Shown here piece after piece: positions 1-8,391 of a stretch of 64,000 nt of DNA (position 1 is its first letter; every line of letters begins with the position of its first letter). A program made the translations under genes and the position numbers. This stretch comes from Butyrivibrio hungatei (GTDB lineage: Bacteria; Bacillota; Clostridia; Lachnospirales; Lachnospiraceae): assembly GCF_900101605.1 (NCBI RefSeq), contig NZ_FMUR01000006.1:62001-126000 (forward strand), in the 5' to 3' direction. A model generated the notes under the pieces. It saw only the letters and a list, made by a program, of their open reading frames with translations, was not told the DNA's origin and did no database searches.

Positions 1-885
1 TCTTACCTTGCCGGGCGCAACCGACTGCATAAGTGCAACGATCGTGCTACTGTCTATTCCCGCTGACAAAAAAGCTCCCAAAGGAACATCGGCAACCATC
101 TGGCCTTTTATCGATTCTTTCAGAAGTCTCTCAAGTTCTTCCGCCGCCTCTTCCTTGCTACCTTTAAAAAGATTGCGCTGCCCTTTTACGGCAGTTTCCG
201 TCATCGAGAAATAGCTCTTTGTCTCGGAAGAAAGATCGTCGACATTTACGGTCATGATACATCCCGCTTCTAGCTTATAGATGCCCTTGTAAATCGTATA
301 GGGCGCAGGAATATATCCTTCCGTAAAATAGATATCAAGAACCTCTGTGTTTATCTCATTGTCAAAGCCGTCTATCACGCGAAGGCATCCGATATCCGAA
401 GCAAATGCAAAAGCTCCGCCAACGTTTCCGTAGTACAAAGGCTTTTCTCCGACTCTGTCACGCGCAAAGGTAACAGTGTTTTTGTCCATATCATAAACGG
501 CTATTCCAAACATTCCCTTGCACATGGTCAAAGTCTCTTCCATGCCATAAGCATCTATCGATTCTATAAGAATTTCAGTATCGGAAGTTCCGTTAAATTC
601 AGTAACTTTCCCCTCCGCGATAAGCTTGTCTTTTACCACGGATGCATTGTAGATCTCGCCGTTATATGCGATAACTTTTCGTCCGGAATGTGACATCATG
701 GGCTGAGCGCCCTTTTTGGATAAGTCCACAATAGAAAGGCGCCTGTGCCCAAGCGCCACTTTTTTGTCATCACTTATATAGATTCCTTCATCGTCGGGGC
801 CTCTGTGAAGCATCCTGTGATTCATCTTCCCGATGTTTTCCTTAAGGTCGCCTCTAAACCCGATAAGTCCTGCTATTCCGCACAT
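1..885 (-). CDS. Asparagine synthase-like amidotransferase (partial, 3' end outside window)
   Basis: N-terminal 295 codons of an AsnB-type glutamine-dependent amidotransferase; the rest lies beyond the left edge. The start is MCGIAG, so Cys2, the glutaminase nucleophile, is present, followed by HRGPDDEG and the GEIYN motif of the class II amidotransferase domain. The synthetase domain begins at about residue 280 with a PP-loop read as SAGIDSS, a tolerated variant of SGGxDSS. The ATG at 885 lies inside the 3' end of the upstream FkbH-like gene (13-base overlap), so the two are probably translationally coupled. In glycan loci such enzymes often amidate uronic-acid carboxylates (for example WbpS of Pseudomonas), which would fit the UDP-GalNAcA genes at 12595-14927. 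It is the second AsnB paralogue in this train and is clearly divergent from the one at 4558-6501. Confidence 0.9.
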   Translation of the reverse strand, partial: MCGIAGLIGFRGDLKENIGKMNHRMLHRGPDDEGIYISDDKKVALGHRRLSIVDLSKKGAQPMMSHSGRKVIAYNGEIYNASVVKDKLIAEGKVTEFNGTSDTEILIESIDAYGMEETLTMCKGMFGIAVYDMDKNTVTFARDRVGEKPLYYGNVGGAFAFASDIGCLRVIDGFDNEINTEVLDIYFTEGYIPAPYTIYKGIYKLEAGCIMTVNVDDLSSETKSYFSMTETAVKGQRNLFKGSKEEAAEELERLLKESIKGQMVADVPLGAFLSAGIDSSTIVALMQSVAPGKVR

Positions 886-2678
886 ACTGTCTCCACGTCT
901 ATAACGTTGTTTTTATTTGTATATCCATCAAGATCAAGCTTGTAGGTCTTATTCCCCTCTTCATCTTCCTTCACAAGATCAAATCCCTGAAGTGAATAGA
1001 AGTCCTTGACCATCTTGTTCTTGGCTGTGGGGTAATAATATCCGTAGACAGTCTTTATTCCCCTCTCACTTGCTTTCTTTGCAAGCGTATCCATCATGGC
1101 AAATTCCATATCTCTTTTCAAAACTCTGCAGCTCATAAGCCAGAGGTCGATATGAAGCTCTTCGCCATCCTGCTTGCCTATTACAAGCGAAACTATTCCG
1201 TTATCCCCGAACTTATCCTCAAGACGGCCGTAAAGAGTGATGTTACTGCTGTCGTTTGCGGTCTTCTCGATATCATCGGGAGTATATCTCTTTGTTGTAA
1301 GATTAAACTGATTGCTCTTGTTTGTAAGCTGGGCAATCCTTGGAATGTACATCTTTTCAAAAGGAGCTATGACAGCCTTCATCTCAAGAGACTTAAGGTA
1401 CTCGCTGTAATCCTTGAAGCTCTCCTGAAGCTCTGTCCTCTTCCTGTTTGCCATGTACATCTCATTTCTTTTCCTGTCATCCTCAGAAATGGATGTTGTC
1501 TCAAAAAATCCCGAGTGATCGAGAATTCTTATATAGTGCTCGGGAGTATCGATCTCGGGCGCATTCACCTTAGGAATCTGTCCCGTAACAATCGCTCTCT
1601 CAGCCGGATTGTCATCCACAAAGACAAGTGATTCCGGAAGCACATTGAGCTCTGAAGCAATCGCCTTCATATTCTCACTCTTGGGTTCCCAGTTTGCCTT
1701 TATGAATACAAAATCATCGGGTTTAAGCGCTCCGTCGGGATGATTAAGCCCCGCAAGTGCATTCTCTTCATCGTTCTTGGAATCAACCGCAAGCACGATA
1801 CCAAGCTCCTTCTGAGCCTTGATATAATTCTGGAATTCAAGATAAACCTGACCTAAATTGGTCTCCTGTCCTATCTCGATTCCGTCCGGACCGTCGTCGC
1901 CTACAACGCCGCCCCACAGTGTATTGTCGAGGTCAAGAACAAGTCCCTTCTTGTTCTTTCCGTAAATCGACTTGATTATATTTGCCACATTAAAACTGAG
2001 CGTAGGTATAGCCTGAATGCAGAGCGCATACTTGTACATATGCCATGCAAGAGGATCTGACCACGCATCAAGTCCGTAGCAGGTTGAAAGATAATTTATA
2101 TCATTTATAAAAAAGCTTCCTTCATCTCCCGAAGCCTTTCCTGCATACTCGGAAAACATGAAATTAAGCCTGTTGATAAAAGAAAGCCTTCCGTGAATGT
2201 CATATCCGTCCCTGTTTCCCATAAGCCTGTAAAAAGGCGCCTCAAAATTATTCTGGATAATCGGACAATGATAGAGTTCATGCAGATTGTGCCACATCGT
2301 CTCAAAGTGCCTGAATGTATTATCAAGCTTATCCTGTACCGCTGCCTCGCTGTCATCCATAGTAGGATATTCGATAATATTCCTGTTACTTGTGTGGATA
2401 AAGATAATGTCAGGAGCAAACTCTTTTAGCTCATCCGAAGGAAACATGGCATCCTGCCAGTACTGTCCGTACTCCGACTCATAGAAAACAGGCTCTATAT
2501 CATAGTTAAGCAAAAAGAGCTCCAGAATCCTAATGATATCGTGAGTTGTGGAGCCTCCGAGCACCGCTATCTTTTTCTTTATCCTGTCCGAACCGTCAGC
2601 AAGAAGAGCCTTCTTTATCGACTTGGACTTTTTCATTATGTAACTGTTGTCAAATGGATATTCCAGTTCTTTCATCAT
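873..2678 (-). CDS. FkbH-like HAD-IIIC phosphatase/acyltransferase with GNAT tail
   Basis: A 601-residue protein with the full FkbH layout. An N-terminal SGNH-like region (about 36-200) comes first, then a HAD domain with the DLDNTLWGG motif (Asp249 and Asp251 as the acid pair), then a GNAT-like tail (about 460-590). FkbH-type enzymes take 1,3-bisphosphoglycerate, dephosphorylate it and load the glyceryl unit onto an acyl carrier protein; related HAD-IIIC proteins are common in glycan loci with unknown substrates. The ACP at 4288-4533 in the same train is the obvious partner. The gene follows a GT4 gene by 17 bases and overlaps the next AsnB gene. An AGAGG sequence precedes the chosen ATG at a slightly long distance; a second ATG follows immediately. 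Family is certain; the acyl product is inference. Confidence 0.88.
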   Translation of the reverse strand: MMKELEYPFDNSYIMKKSKSIKKALLADGSDRIKKKIAVLGGSTTHDIIRILELFLLNYDIEPVFYESEYGQYWQDAMFPSDELKEFAPDIIFIHTSNRNIIEYPTMDDSEAAVQDKLDNTFRHFETMWHNLHELYHCPIIQNNFEAPFYRLMGNRDGYDIHGRLSFINRLNFMFSEYAGKASGDEGSFFINDINYLSTCYGLDAWSDPLAWHMYKYALCIQAIPTLSFNVANIIKSIYGKNKKGLVLDLDNTLWGGVVGDDGPDGIEIGQETNLGQVYLEFQNYIKAQKELGIVLAVDSKNDEENALAGLNHPDGALKPDDFVFIKANWEPKSENMKAIASELNVLPESLVFVDDNPAERAIVTGQIPKVNAPEIDTPEHYIRILDHSGFFETTSISEDDRKRNEMYMANRKRTELQESFKDYSEYLKSLEMKAVIAPFEKMYIPRIAQLTNKSNQFNLTTKRYTPDDIEKTANDSSNITLYGRLEDKFGDNGIVSLVIGKQDGEELHIDLWLMSCRVLKRDMEFAMMDTLAKKASERGIKTVYGYYYPTAKNKMVKDFYSLQGFDLVKEDEEGNKTYKLDLDGYTNKNNVIDVETVCAE

Positions 2679-2695
2679 AAAAAACTTATCCTCTA

Positions 2696-3907
2696 TTATC
2701 CTTCCATTATCTTATCAAAATACTTTTTCCACTTGGCATTGGTAACATCGGGACTGCATATTTCCTGAATCTTGGTAGCCTCTGCTCCGAGCTTCTCAGA
2801 TAGTTCCTTATCTGACAGTACCTTTGTAATGGCACGTGCCATAGCATCTTTGTCTCCAACGGGAACAAGAAGTCCGTTTACCCCGTCATCAATTAGGTCT
2901 CTCGGTCCGCCGCAGGGACAATCCGTCGATATACAGGGAAGTCCCAGTGACATCGCCTCAATAAGAGAATTCGGCATACCTTCATGGTTGGATGCAAGTA
3001 TGAAAAGCGCAGCCTTCTCGATATGCTCCGCCACATTGCTTACATTTCCCTTAAACTCAACTCTTTTTCTTATCCCAAGTTCGGATGCAAGCCTCTGAAG
3101 CTTAATGCTGTCCGGACCGTCTCCGTAAAAAACAAGTGAATAATCGGGAAAAGCTTCGCCTGCTGCGTCTTTAAACGCCCTCATTACCATTTCCTGATTT
3201 TTATTACTGTTAATCCTTGCAACCATCACAATCTTCTTCTCACGGTCGCCGATATAGCGCTTTCTGATAAAAGAAGGATTGAGGGAGTTTGGAAGTATTA
3301 TACATTTTTTCTGAATATATTTGGGGAATTTGGCCTTTGCGCCCTTAGACTGAACAACAACTCCCGCCGCTTTTCCGAAAGTCGCGAGCATAGCCGACTT
3401 AAGCCCCACAGTACCGTATTCCATATCGGGATCGGCACGCACGGATACAACAACTTTGATTCCTTCCCTTGTCGCGGTTGAAAGAGCCATTATGTTGTTT
3501 TTTCCAAGAAAACTCAGAACCAGATCGGGTTTAAGGTCTTTCCAGATATTACGGAGTTTCTCGTATCTGTTCTTTAGATTTGCCGCTCTGCCTGCCTGTT
3601 CTTCTTTAAGAAGTGCGGAAAAGACTCTTCTGATACCGCCCTTTTCTCCGCCTTCAAGGTCAACCCACACAGGGTTTTCATCAAGATCTGCGACATGGAC
3701 TGCATTGGGTGCCCCCGCGGGAACACGCTTCCATGCTGCATGTTTTACTTCATATTCATTTGCCGCCAGATATGTAGTAACGAGAGTAACTTTATAACCC
3801 TGCTCAAAAAAATAATCGGCAAGATTAGACATTACTCTCTCCGCTCCGCCCTTTTCGAGCGAACCTATATACATGGCGATATGTTTTTTATTCTCAGAAT
3901 TCGACAA
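2696..3907 (-). CDS. Glycosyltransferase family 4
   Basis: A 403-residue GT-B glycosyltransferase of the GT4 type. The N-terminal GSLEKGGAERVMSNLA loop and the C-terminal EAMSLGLPCISTDCPCGGPR segment with the E-x7-E-type donor-binding region are visible. It probably transfers a nucleotide-sugar hexose or amino-sugar onto a lipid-linked intermediate on the cytoplasmic side. Its closest relative in the window is the GT4 at 7289-8389, which shares the CPCGGPR signature, suggesting an old duplication. The reading frame opens with TTG at 3907, overlapping the end of the VOC gene by 14 bases. A weak GGGGAT lies upstream, and no ATG occurs before residue 12 (3874), which would cut into the first beta strand, so TTG is preferred. 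Acceptor and donor are unknown. Confidence 0.87.
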   Translation of the reverse strand: MSNSENKKHIAMYIGSLEKGGAERVMSNLADYFFEQGYKVTLVTTYLAANEYEVKHAAWKRVPAGAPNAVHVADLDENPVWVDLEGGEKGGIRRVFSALLKEEQAGRAANLKNRYEKLRNIWKDLKPDLVLSFLGKNNIMALSTATREGIKVVVSVRADPDMEYGTVGLKSAMLATFGKAAGVVVQSKGAKAKFPKYIQKKCIILPNSLNPSFIRKRYIGDREKKIVMVARINSNKNQEMVMRAFKDAAGEAFPDYSLVFYGDGPDSIKLQRLASELGIRKRVEFKGNVSNVAEHIEKAALFILASNHEGMPNSLIEAMSLGLPCISTDCPCGGPRDLIDDGVNGLLVPVGDKDAMARAITKVLSDKELSEKLGAEATKIQEICSPDVTNAKWKKYFDKIMEG

Positions 3908-4283
3908 GTTCGATTATCCCCATACTGATATTATTCAAAAAGGCAACTTTCTTGCCGTCTATACAAGGCGCGATAGTAGGCTCATGTATGACGGTGTAGT
4001 GTTTGCTCTCAAGCTCTTTTACAGCCTTGTCCATATCTTCCACTTCATAGCAAAAATGATAAGGGGTATTCTTAAAGCGCTTCAAAAGCGGATACATCGG
4101 GGAATTCTCTCCCATGGGCTCAATGAGCTCAACTCTGTAATCTCCGTTTTTCAGAAACTCGATCTTAATATCCCTTATCTCATCGTACTTGGTGGCCTGT
4201 TCAACTTCATAGCCAAGCTCAAAAAATTTCTTTTCCGTCTTGTCTATGCTCTTGGCAAGGTATCCTACATGATGTATTTTCAT
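3894..4283 (-). CDS. VOC (glyoxalase/epimerase fold) protein
   Basis: About 129 residues starting MKIHHVGYLAKSID, with the paired beta-alpha-beta-beta-beta repeats of the vicinal-oxygen-chelate superfamily. The candidate metal ligands sit where methylmalonyl-CoA epimerases have them: His near the N-terminus, Glu in RVELIEP, His in PYHFCYE and Glu in GIIELVEF. The frame extends upstream to 4328, but the ATG at 4283 begins the conserved fold and sits 4 bases after the ACP stop, so it is the likely start. Position between an ACP and an FkbH-like protein suggests action on an ACP-bound acyl group, perhaps epimerisation or isomerisation. No published reaction is known to me for this particular trio; a dioxygenase-type VOC cannot be excluded. 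Confidence 0.75.
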   Translation of the reverse strand: MKIHHVGYLAKSIDKTEKKFFELGYEVEQATKYDEIRDIKIEFLKNGDYRVELIEPMGENSPMYPLLKRFKNTPYHFCYEVEDMDKAVKELESKHYTVIHEPTIAPCIDGKKVAFLNNISMGIIELVEF

Positions 4284-4287
4284 CTTA

Positions 4288-4533
4288 TTATCCCTGTAAT
4301 TTGCTGATGATAATGTCTGCCATCTCACCTACATTTTTCATGGATACGATCTGTCCCATGTTGAATTTGATATCAAACTCCTGCTCAATGGCATTTATAA
4401 GATTGATGTGCTCAAGTGAATCCCATCCGTCTACGTCTGCTGCCGTTGTAGCATCTTCAACGGTGATGTCGTCATCTTCGAAAACATCTCTGAACACTTC
4501 GTTTAATTTCTCAAATACTTCTTCTCTTGTCAT
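4288..4533 (-). CDS. Acyl carrier protein
   Basis: An 81-residue acidic helical protein with the phosphopantetheine attachment motif GWDSLEHINL; Ser39 is the expected modification site. Length and charge fit a discrete ACP. It follows the AsnB gene by 24 bases with a GGAG-like ribosome site and precedes the VOC gene by 4 bases. It is probably not the fatty-acid ACP, which normally sits with fab genes. Here it is likely dedicated to a small acyl unit, most simply the glyceryl group that FkbH enzymes load, for later transfer to sugar or further modification. A phosphopantetheinyl transferase is not in the window and would be supplied elsewhere. Confidence 0.9.
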   Translation of the reverse strand: MTREEVFEKLNEVFRDVFEDDDITVEDATTAADVDGWDSLEHINLINAIEQEFDIKFNMGQIVSMKNVGEMADIIISKLQG

Positions 4534-4557
4534 TTATTTCTCCTCTTTTCACTTCTG

Positions 4558-6501
4558 TCAGATCATGTGGAAATTATACCACTGCTGGAATATATAGAAT
4601 GACCACGCAATCTTGCTGTAGTTAGCTCCCGTTGCGGGGCCTCCGTCTCCTTTTACAACATAATCGTTTATAAAGTTTGAAACATAGTTTACATCAAAAA
4701 TATCCTGTTTGCTAAGGAAAGATGTGCTGCTGTAATCAAGAAGCTGCTCTCTTAAAGGTCCGCGAAGCCATTCATCCATAGGCACGCCGAAACCTGTCTT
4801 TGGTCTTTCCAAAAGCTCTTTAGGTATATAGTCATAAGCAATATCTTTTAAGATATGCTTCTTATCGCCCCTATTATACTTGAATCTGTGAGGTATCCTG
4901 AACGAATACTCCATAACCTCCGTATCCATGATAGGACATCTTGCTTCAAGCGAATATTTCATGGACGCCCTGTCCATCTTAACCAGAATATCCTCGGGAA
5001 GGTATGTATCCATATCAAGAAGCATTCTTCTTATCTGGAAATTATTTACTCCGTAAAGGCTCTCCACAGGATACAGAACAGGCTGCATATTGCTTCCGAC
5101 ATTGTAATCCGTCGCAAGATACTGAGCCGCACTCATCGGGATATCCATGTCCTCATTGCCTGATATAAAGGCATGCGAAGCTCTTACATATCCTTCTGAT
5201 ACAAGCTGTGTCTTGGTTTCGGGATCTCTGTTGTTTGCAACAACCTTAACCCTGAACGGCATCTTATCAAGGAGCGTTCCGTCTCCGCTCTTAATACGCG
5301 AAAGACTGTGTACAATAGCTCCCGGAATATCAAGAAGCTGCGCCGTTCTCACGTTATCATATACATTATATCCGCAGAAAAACTCATCTCCTCCGTCACC
5401 CGAAAGAGCTACGGTGACATCCTGTTTCGCAAGTTTACTTACAAGCATCGAAGGAATCTCTGAGTTATCCGCAAAAGGTTCGTCGTAGTACTGCGGAATA
5501 CTACTTACAAGCTCGAACATCTCTTTTTCTGAAATATAGAGCTCTGTGTGATCGGTTCCAAGGTGTTTTGCGATTTCCTTGGCATACTCCGCTTCATTAT
5601 ATCTGGGAACATCAAAACCTATGCAGAATGTCTTTACCGGCCTGTCTGAATGTTCCTGGGCAATTGCCGTTATAAGAGATGAATCATATCCGCCCGACAA
5701 GAAAGTTCCGAGAGGAACATCGGCTATCATTCTGGATGCAACGGACTTCTTAAGTCTCTCTTTCAGTCCTTCCTTTGCTTCCGCATAGCTTCTTACGGGA
5801 TCTTTCGACATCTCTTTGTATACTTCTTTTATATCCCAATACTTCTTCTTGGTAATCTTACCTGCGCAAAACTTAAGATATGAACCTGCCTCAAGCTTAT
5901 ACACATCGGTAAAGATAGTATCGGGAGCAGCAATATACTGCTGAAGAAGAAATCTTGAAATAACCTGTTTTCTTATCTCCGGCTTAAATCCGGGGCACTT
6001 CATAATAGGCTTAAGCTCTGAAGCAAAAACAATGTTTTCTCCGTCAAACCAGTAAAAAAGCGGCTTCTTACCTATTCTGTCTCTTATAAGATAAACATCG
6101 GATGTCTCTCTGTCATATATTGCAATCGCAAACATTCCGTGGATGTGATCCACCATATCTATTCCCCACTTGAGGTACGCAGCGATTATGACTTCCGTAT
6201 CACAATTCGACTTAAACTCATAGTCAGAGAGTTCTTCCTTGAGTTCACGGTAGTTGAATATCTCTCCGTTATAGACAACAGATAATCTGCCGTTCTCGGA
6301 GTGCATCGGCTGATGTCCCAAAGGAGACAGATCCAGGATTGAAAGACGTCTCTGAGCAAAGCCTATGACATAATCATCTGCTCCTGAATAGATCTCAACA
6401 CCGCTGTCATCGGGCCCTCTGTGATACATGGTATCATTCATGATCCTCAGCTGTTCTTCAGTTATTCTCTTTTTTGAAATATATCCGCAAATTCCGCACA
6501 T
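4558..6501 (-). CDS. Asparagine synthase-like glutamine amidotransferase (AsnB family)
   Basis: A full-length 647-residue AsnB-type enzyme. MCGICGYISKK supplies Cys2; HRGPDDSGVE and YNGEIFNYREL complete the glutaminase domain (about 1-210). The synthetase domain carries the PP-loop SGGYDSS and the LSGDGGDEFFCGY motif. It would hydrolyse glutamine and pass ammonia to an AMP-activated carboxylate. In polysaccharide loci these enzymes are thought to convert hexuronic acids to uronamides; the UDP-sugar dehydrogenase at 13611-14927 provides a plausible uronic acid. The ATG at 6501 follows the deacetylase gene by 9 bases. Asparagine synthesis proper is less likely, because the window holds two divergent copies embedded in glycan genes. 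Confidence 0.9.
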   Translation of the reverse strand: MCGICGYISKKRITEEQLRIMNDTMYHRGPDDSGVEIYSGADDYVIGFAQRRLSILDLSPLGHQPMHSENGRLSVVYNGEIFNYRELKEELSDYEFKSNCDTEVIIAAYLKWGIDMVDHIHGMFAIAIYDRETSDVYLIRDRIGKKPLFYWFDGENIVFASELKPIMKCPGFKPEIRKQVISRFLLQQYIAAPDTIFTDVYKLEAGSYLKFCAGKITKKKYWDIKEVYKEMSKDPVRSYAEAKEGLKERLKKSVASRMIADVPLGTFLSGGYDSSLITAIAQEHSDRPVKTFCIGFDVPRYNEAEYAKEIAKHLGTDHTELYISEKEMFELVSSIPQYYDEPFADNSEIPSMLVSKLAKQDVTVALSGDGGDEFFCGYNVYDNVRTAQLLDIPGAIVHSLSRIKSGDGTLLDKMPFRVKVVANNRDPETKTQLVSEGYVRASHAFISGNEDMDIPMSAAQYLATDYNVGSNMQPVLYPVESLYGVNNFQIRRMLLDMDTYLPEDILVKMDRASMKYSLEARCPIMDTEVMEYSFRIPHRFKYNRGDKKHILKDIAYDYIPKELLERPKTGFGVPMDEWLRGPLREQLLDYSSTSFLSKQDIFDVNYVSNFINDYVVKGDGGPATGANYSKIAWSFYIFQQWYNFHMI

Positions 6502-6510
6502 TATTTATAT

Positions 6511-7272
6511 TTACAGCTCCACAGGTAGTTTTTCGAAGTTATCGCGAAGAGCACCGAAATCCTTGCACTCATTATCAATAGAATCGATAAGCTCGACATA
6601 TTTCTCATTAACAAGTGTCTTATAGTTCTCAAGATTGTCATATCCCTTCTTTGTCCATGCAAAAGGATGTGTCAGAATCTGAACCTTATCATATTTATTT
6701 ATTGTTTCTTCATCGGGATAGCCGTATCTCCAAACATGGTTGGCATCAGACATATACTTTACATCAAGATCTGACTCGGGTGTTGCCTTCGGATCAAATG
6801 TAAAGAAATCATCCTGATATGCGTTGATAATTCCTGAAATCTTGATATTCTCAGCAAGAACGTCAGGTGACGGTCTGTGAATGGAAAAAGAGTTGATCTC
6901 AAAGCCGAGCATATTGCTGAGCATATCGATTTCCTGCTTAATCCTCTCTCGTATAACTCTCATATCTGTCATTCCGTTTAATGCAAAGTGAAGACCTATA
7001 TGCTGGCCTCTCTCATGCATATCGGAAAGAATATCCCTGTTTTTTCTGGACAGGATATTATATGAATTATTTGTCCACTGGAAAAAGAATGTAGACCTGA
7101 AGTCCATACTCTCTTCGACCTTGGCAAGAGCATGCGCTCTCTCAACCGAATACTCAACGTCGTGTCTCATAATGACAAAGCTGTCTTTATCAAGTGCTTC
7201 TTCATATGTGGCATAACGGCCCGTAGCTTTAATGGCACGGACAATCTCTCTGTAATCATCAAATGAAAACAT
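6511..7272 (-). CDS. Polysaccharide deacetylase-like (CE4/NodB-fold) protein
   Basis: 253 residues with a NodB-like arrangement: RHDVEY (acidic metal ligand) near residue 35, HIGLHF in the position of the CE4 HxxxH motif, SIHRPSP in the next strand and LTHP near the C-terminus. There is no signal peptide, so it acts in the cytoplasm. CE4 enzymes remove N- or O-acetyl groups from sugars. In this context it may deacetylate an amino-sugar before N-formylation by the product of 8392-9327, or trim a lipid-linked intermediate. The motifs are looser than in secreted chitin deacetylases, so activity is an inference. It lies 16 bases after a GT4 gene and 9 bases before AsnB. Confidence 0.75.
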   Translation of the reverse strand: MFSFDDYREIVRAIKATGRYATYEEALDKDSFVIMRHDVEYSVERAHALAKVEESMDFRSTFFFQWTNNSYNILSRKNRDILSDMHERGQHIGLHFALNGMTDMRVIRERIKQEIDMLSNMLGFEINSFSIHRPSPDVLAENIKISGIINAYQDDFFTFDPKATPESDLDVKYMSDANHVWRYGYPDEETINKYDKVQILTHPFAWTKKGYDNLENYKTLVNEKYVELIDSIDNECKDFGALRDNFEKLPVEL

Positions 7273-7288
7273 TACCCTTATTCTCCTG

Positions 7289-8389
7289 TTATTTTCTAAT
7301 AATCTTCTCTAAATAATCTCTCCACTGCACAAATACAGCTTCGGAATTGGCAATCTGTTCTATCTTGGAAGCTTCATCTCCAAGGCGCTCCGCAAGTTCT
7401 CTGTCCTCGATAAGCTTACATATACCCTCGGCAAGCGCATCAGGATCCTTTATCGGAACAAGAAGTCCGTTCTCACCGTCTCTTATAACGGTTCTTGGAC
7501 CACCGCACGGACAATCCGTTGCAACACAGGGCATTCCCATCGCCATTGCTTCAAGAAGCGAATTCGGAAGTCCTTCCCAATCCGATGAAAAGGCATAAAC
7601 CGCGCCCTTTGGTATTTCTTTTTCGAGCTCATCGCTTCCGCCCATGAGAAGAATGTAGTCTTCCGCGTGGTTATCCGCAATGATCTTATCAAGTATCTCT
7701 TTTGTCCCGTCAAATGAATCGGGTCCGTAGATCTTAAGAACATAGTCGGGGTGCTTCTCATGCACCTTAATAAAAGCTTCGCACAGCATAGGCTGATTTT
7801 TGAAGTCTACAAGCCTAGCGTGATGTACCACCGATTTATCCCTGCTCTCAGGCTTCTTAAGGCCAAAATACTTGGGATTTATCGGATTTAATATAATGGC
7901 TGAATTATCCTGAAGGTATGGTTTAAAGAACTCCTTCTGTCCGGTTGTCTGGAATACACAACCTGCTGCCCTCGGGAACAACCACTTTATCTGTACTTTA
8001 TCAGAAAATGCGTCATAATGTCCAACCGGGTCTGTCCTTATGGATATTACGACAGGCACGTCACTTTTGCCTGCTGCCATGAGCGCTCTGTAATTGGCTC
8101 TCTGCGCAAATGCTATAAGTACATCCGGATGATAATTTTTCACAAATTCTTTGAGATATTTCACACGTAAAAAGAACTTTGTTATCCTGTTCTTTTTCTC
8201 ATCGCCTTCACGAAGACCTACGTGCACTCTTGTGACTCTCTCATCAAGAGCAAACTCATTCTCATCCACCCACTCAGTGGCGACATACACTTTATAGCCT
8301 TCCTTGGCAAATTGATTGGCGAGGTTTGATACCACGCGCTCGGCACCGCCCTGTACAAGGCAGTTCAAGTGAAATGCTATTGTTTTCAT
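7289..8389 (-). CDS. Glycosyltransferase family 4
   Basis: 366-residue GT-B enzyme of GT4 type. It has the N-terminal NCLVQGGAERVVSNLA loop and the C-terminal EAMAMGMPCVATDCPCGGPR nucleotide-sugar binding region, followed by NGLLVPIKD. The ATG at 8389 begins two bases after the formyltransferase stop codon. It belongs to the same subfamily as the GT4 at 2696-3907 (shared GGAERV and CPCGGPR). It probably adds one residue of the repeat unit; donor and linkage cannot be read from sequence. Confidence 0.88.
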   Translation of the reverse strand: MKTIAFHLNCLVQGGAERVVSNLANQFAKEGYKVYVATEWVDENEFALDERVTRVHVGLREGDEKKNRITKFFLRVKYLKEFVKNYHPDVLIAFAQRANYRALMAAGKSDVPVVISIRTDPVGHYDAFSDKVQIKWLFPRAAGCVFQTTGQKEFFKPYLQDNSAIILNPINPKYFGLKKPESRDKSVVHHARLVDFKNQPMLCEAFIKVHEKHPDYVLKIYGPDSFDGTKEILDKIIADNHAEDYILLMGGSDELEKEIPKGAVYAFSSDWEGLPNSLLEAMAMGMPCVATDCPCGGPRTVIRDGENGLLVPIKDPDALAEGICKLIEDRELAERLGDEASKIEQIANSEAVFVQWRDYLEKIIRK

Positions 8390-8391
8390 AA

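Noticed and set aside
1-60. PP-loop SAGIDSS in the partial AsnB as a sign of inactivation
   Set aside because: Ala at this position is a tolerated variant in AsnB-like glycan enzymes, and the remaining residues are intact.
1152-1631. Plus-strand frame of 159 codons
   Set aside because: Lies wholly antisense to the FkbH-like gene, has no family motifs and no ribosome site.
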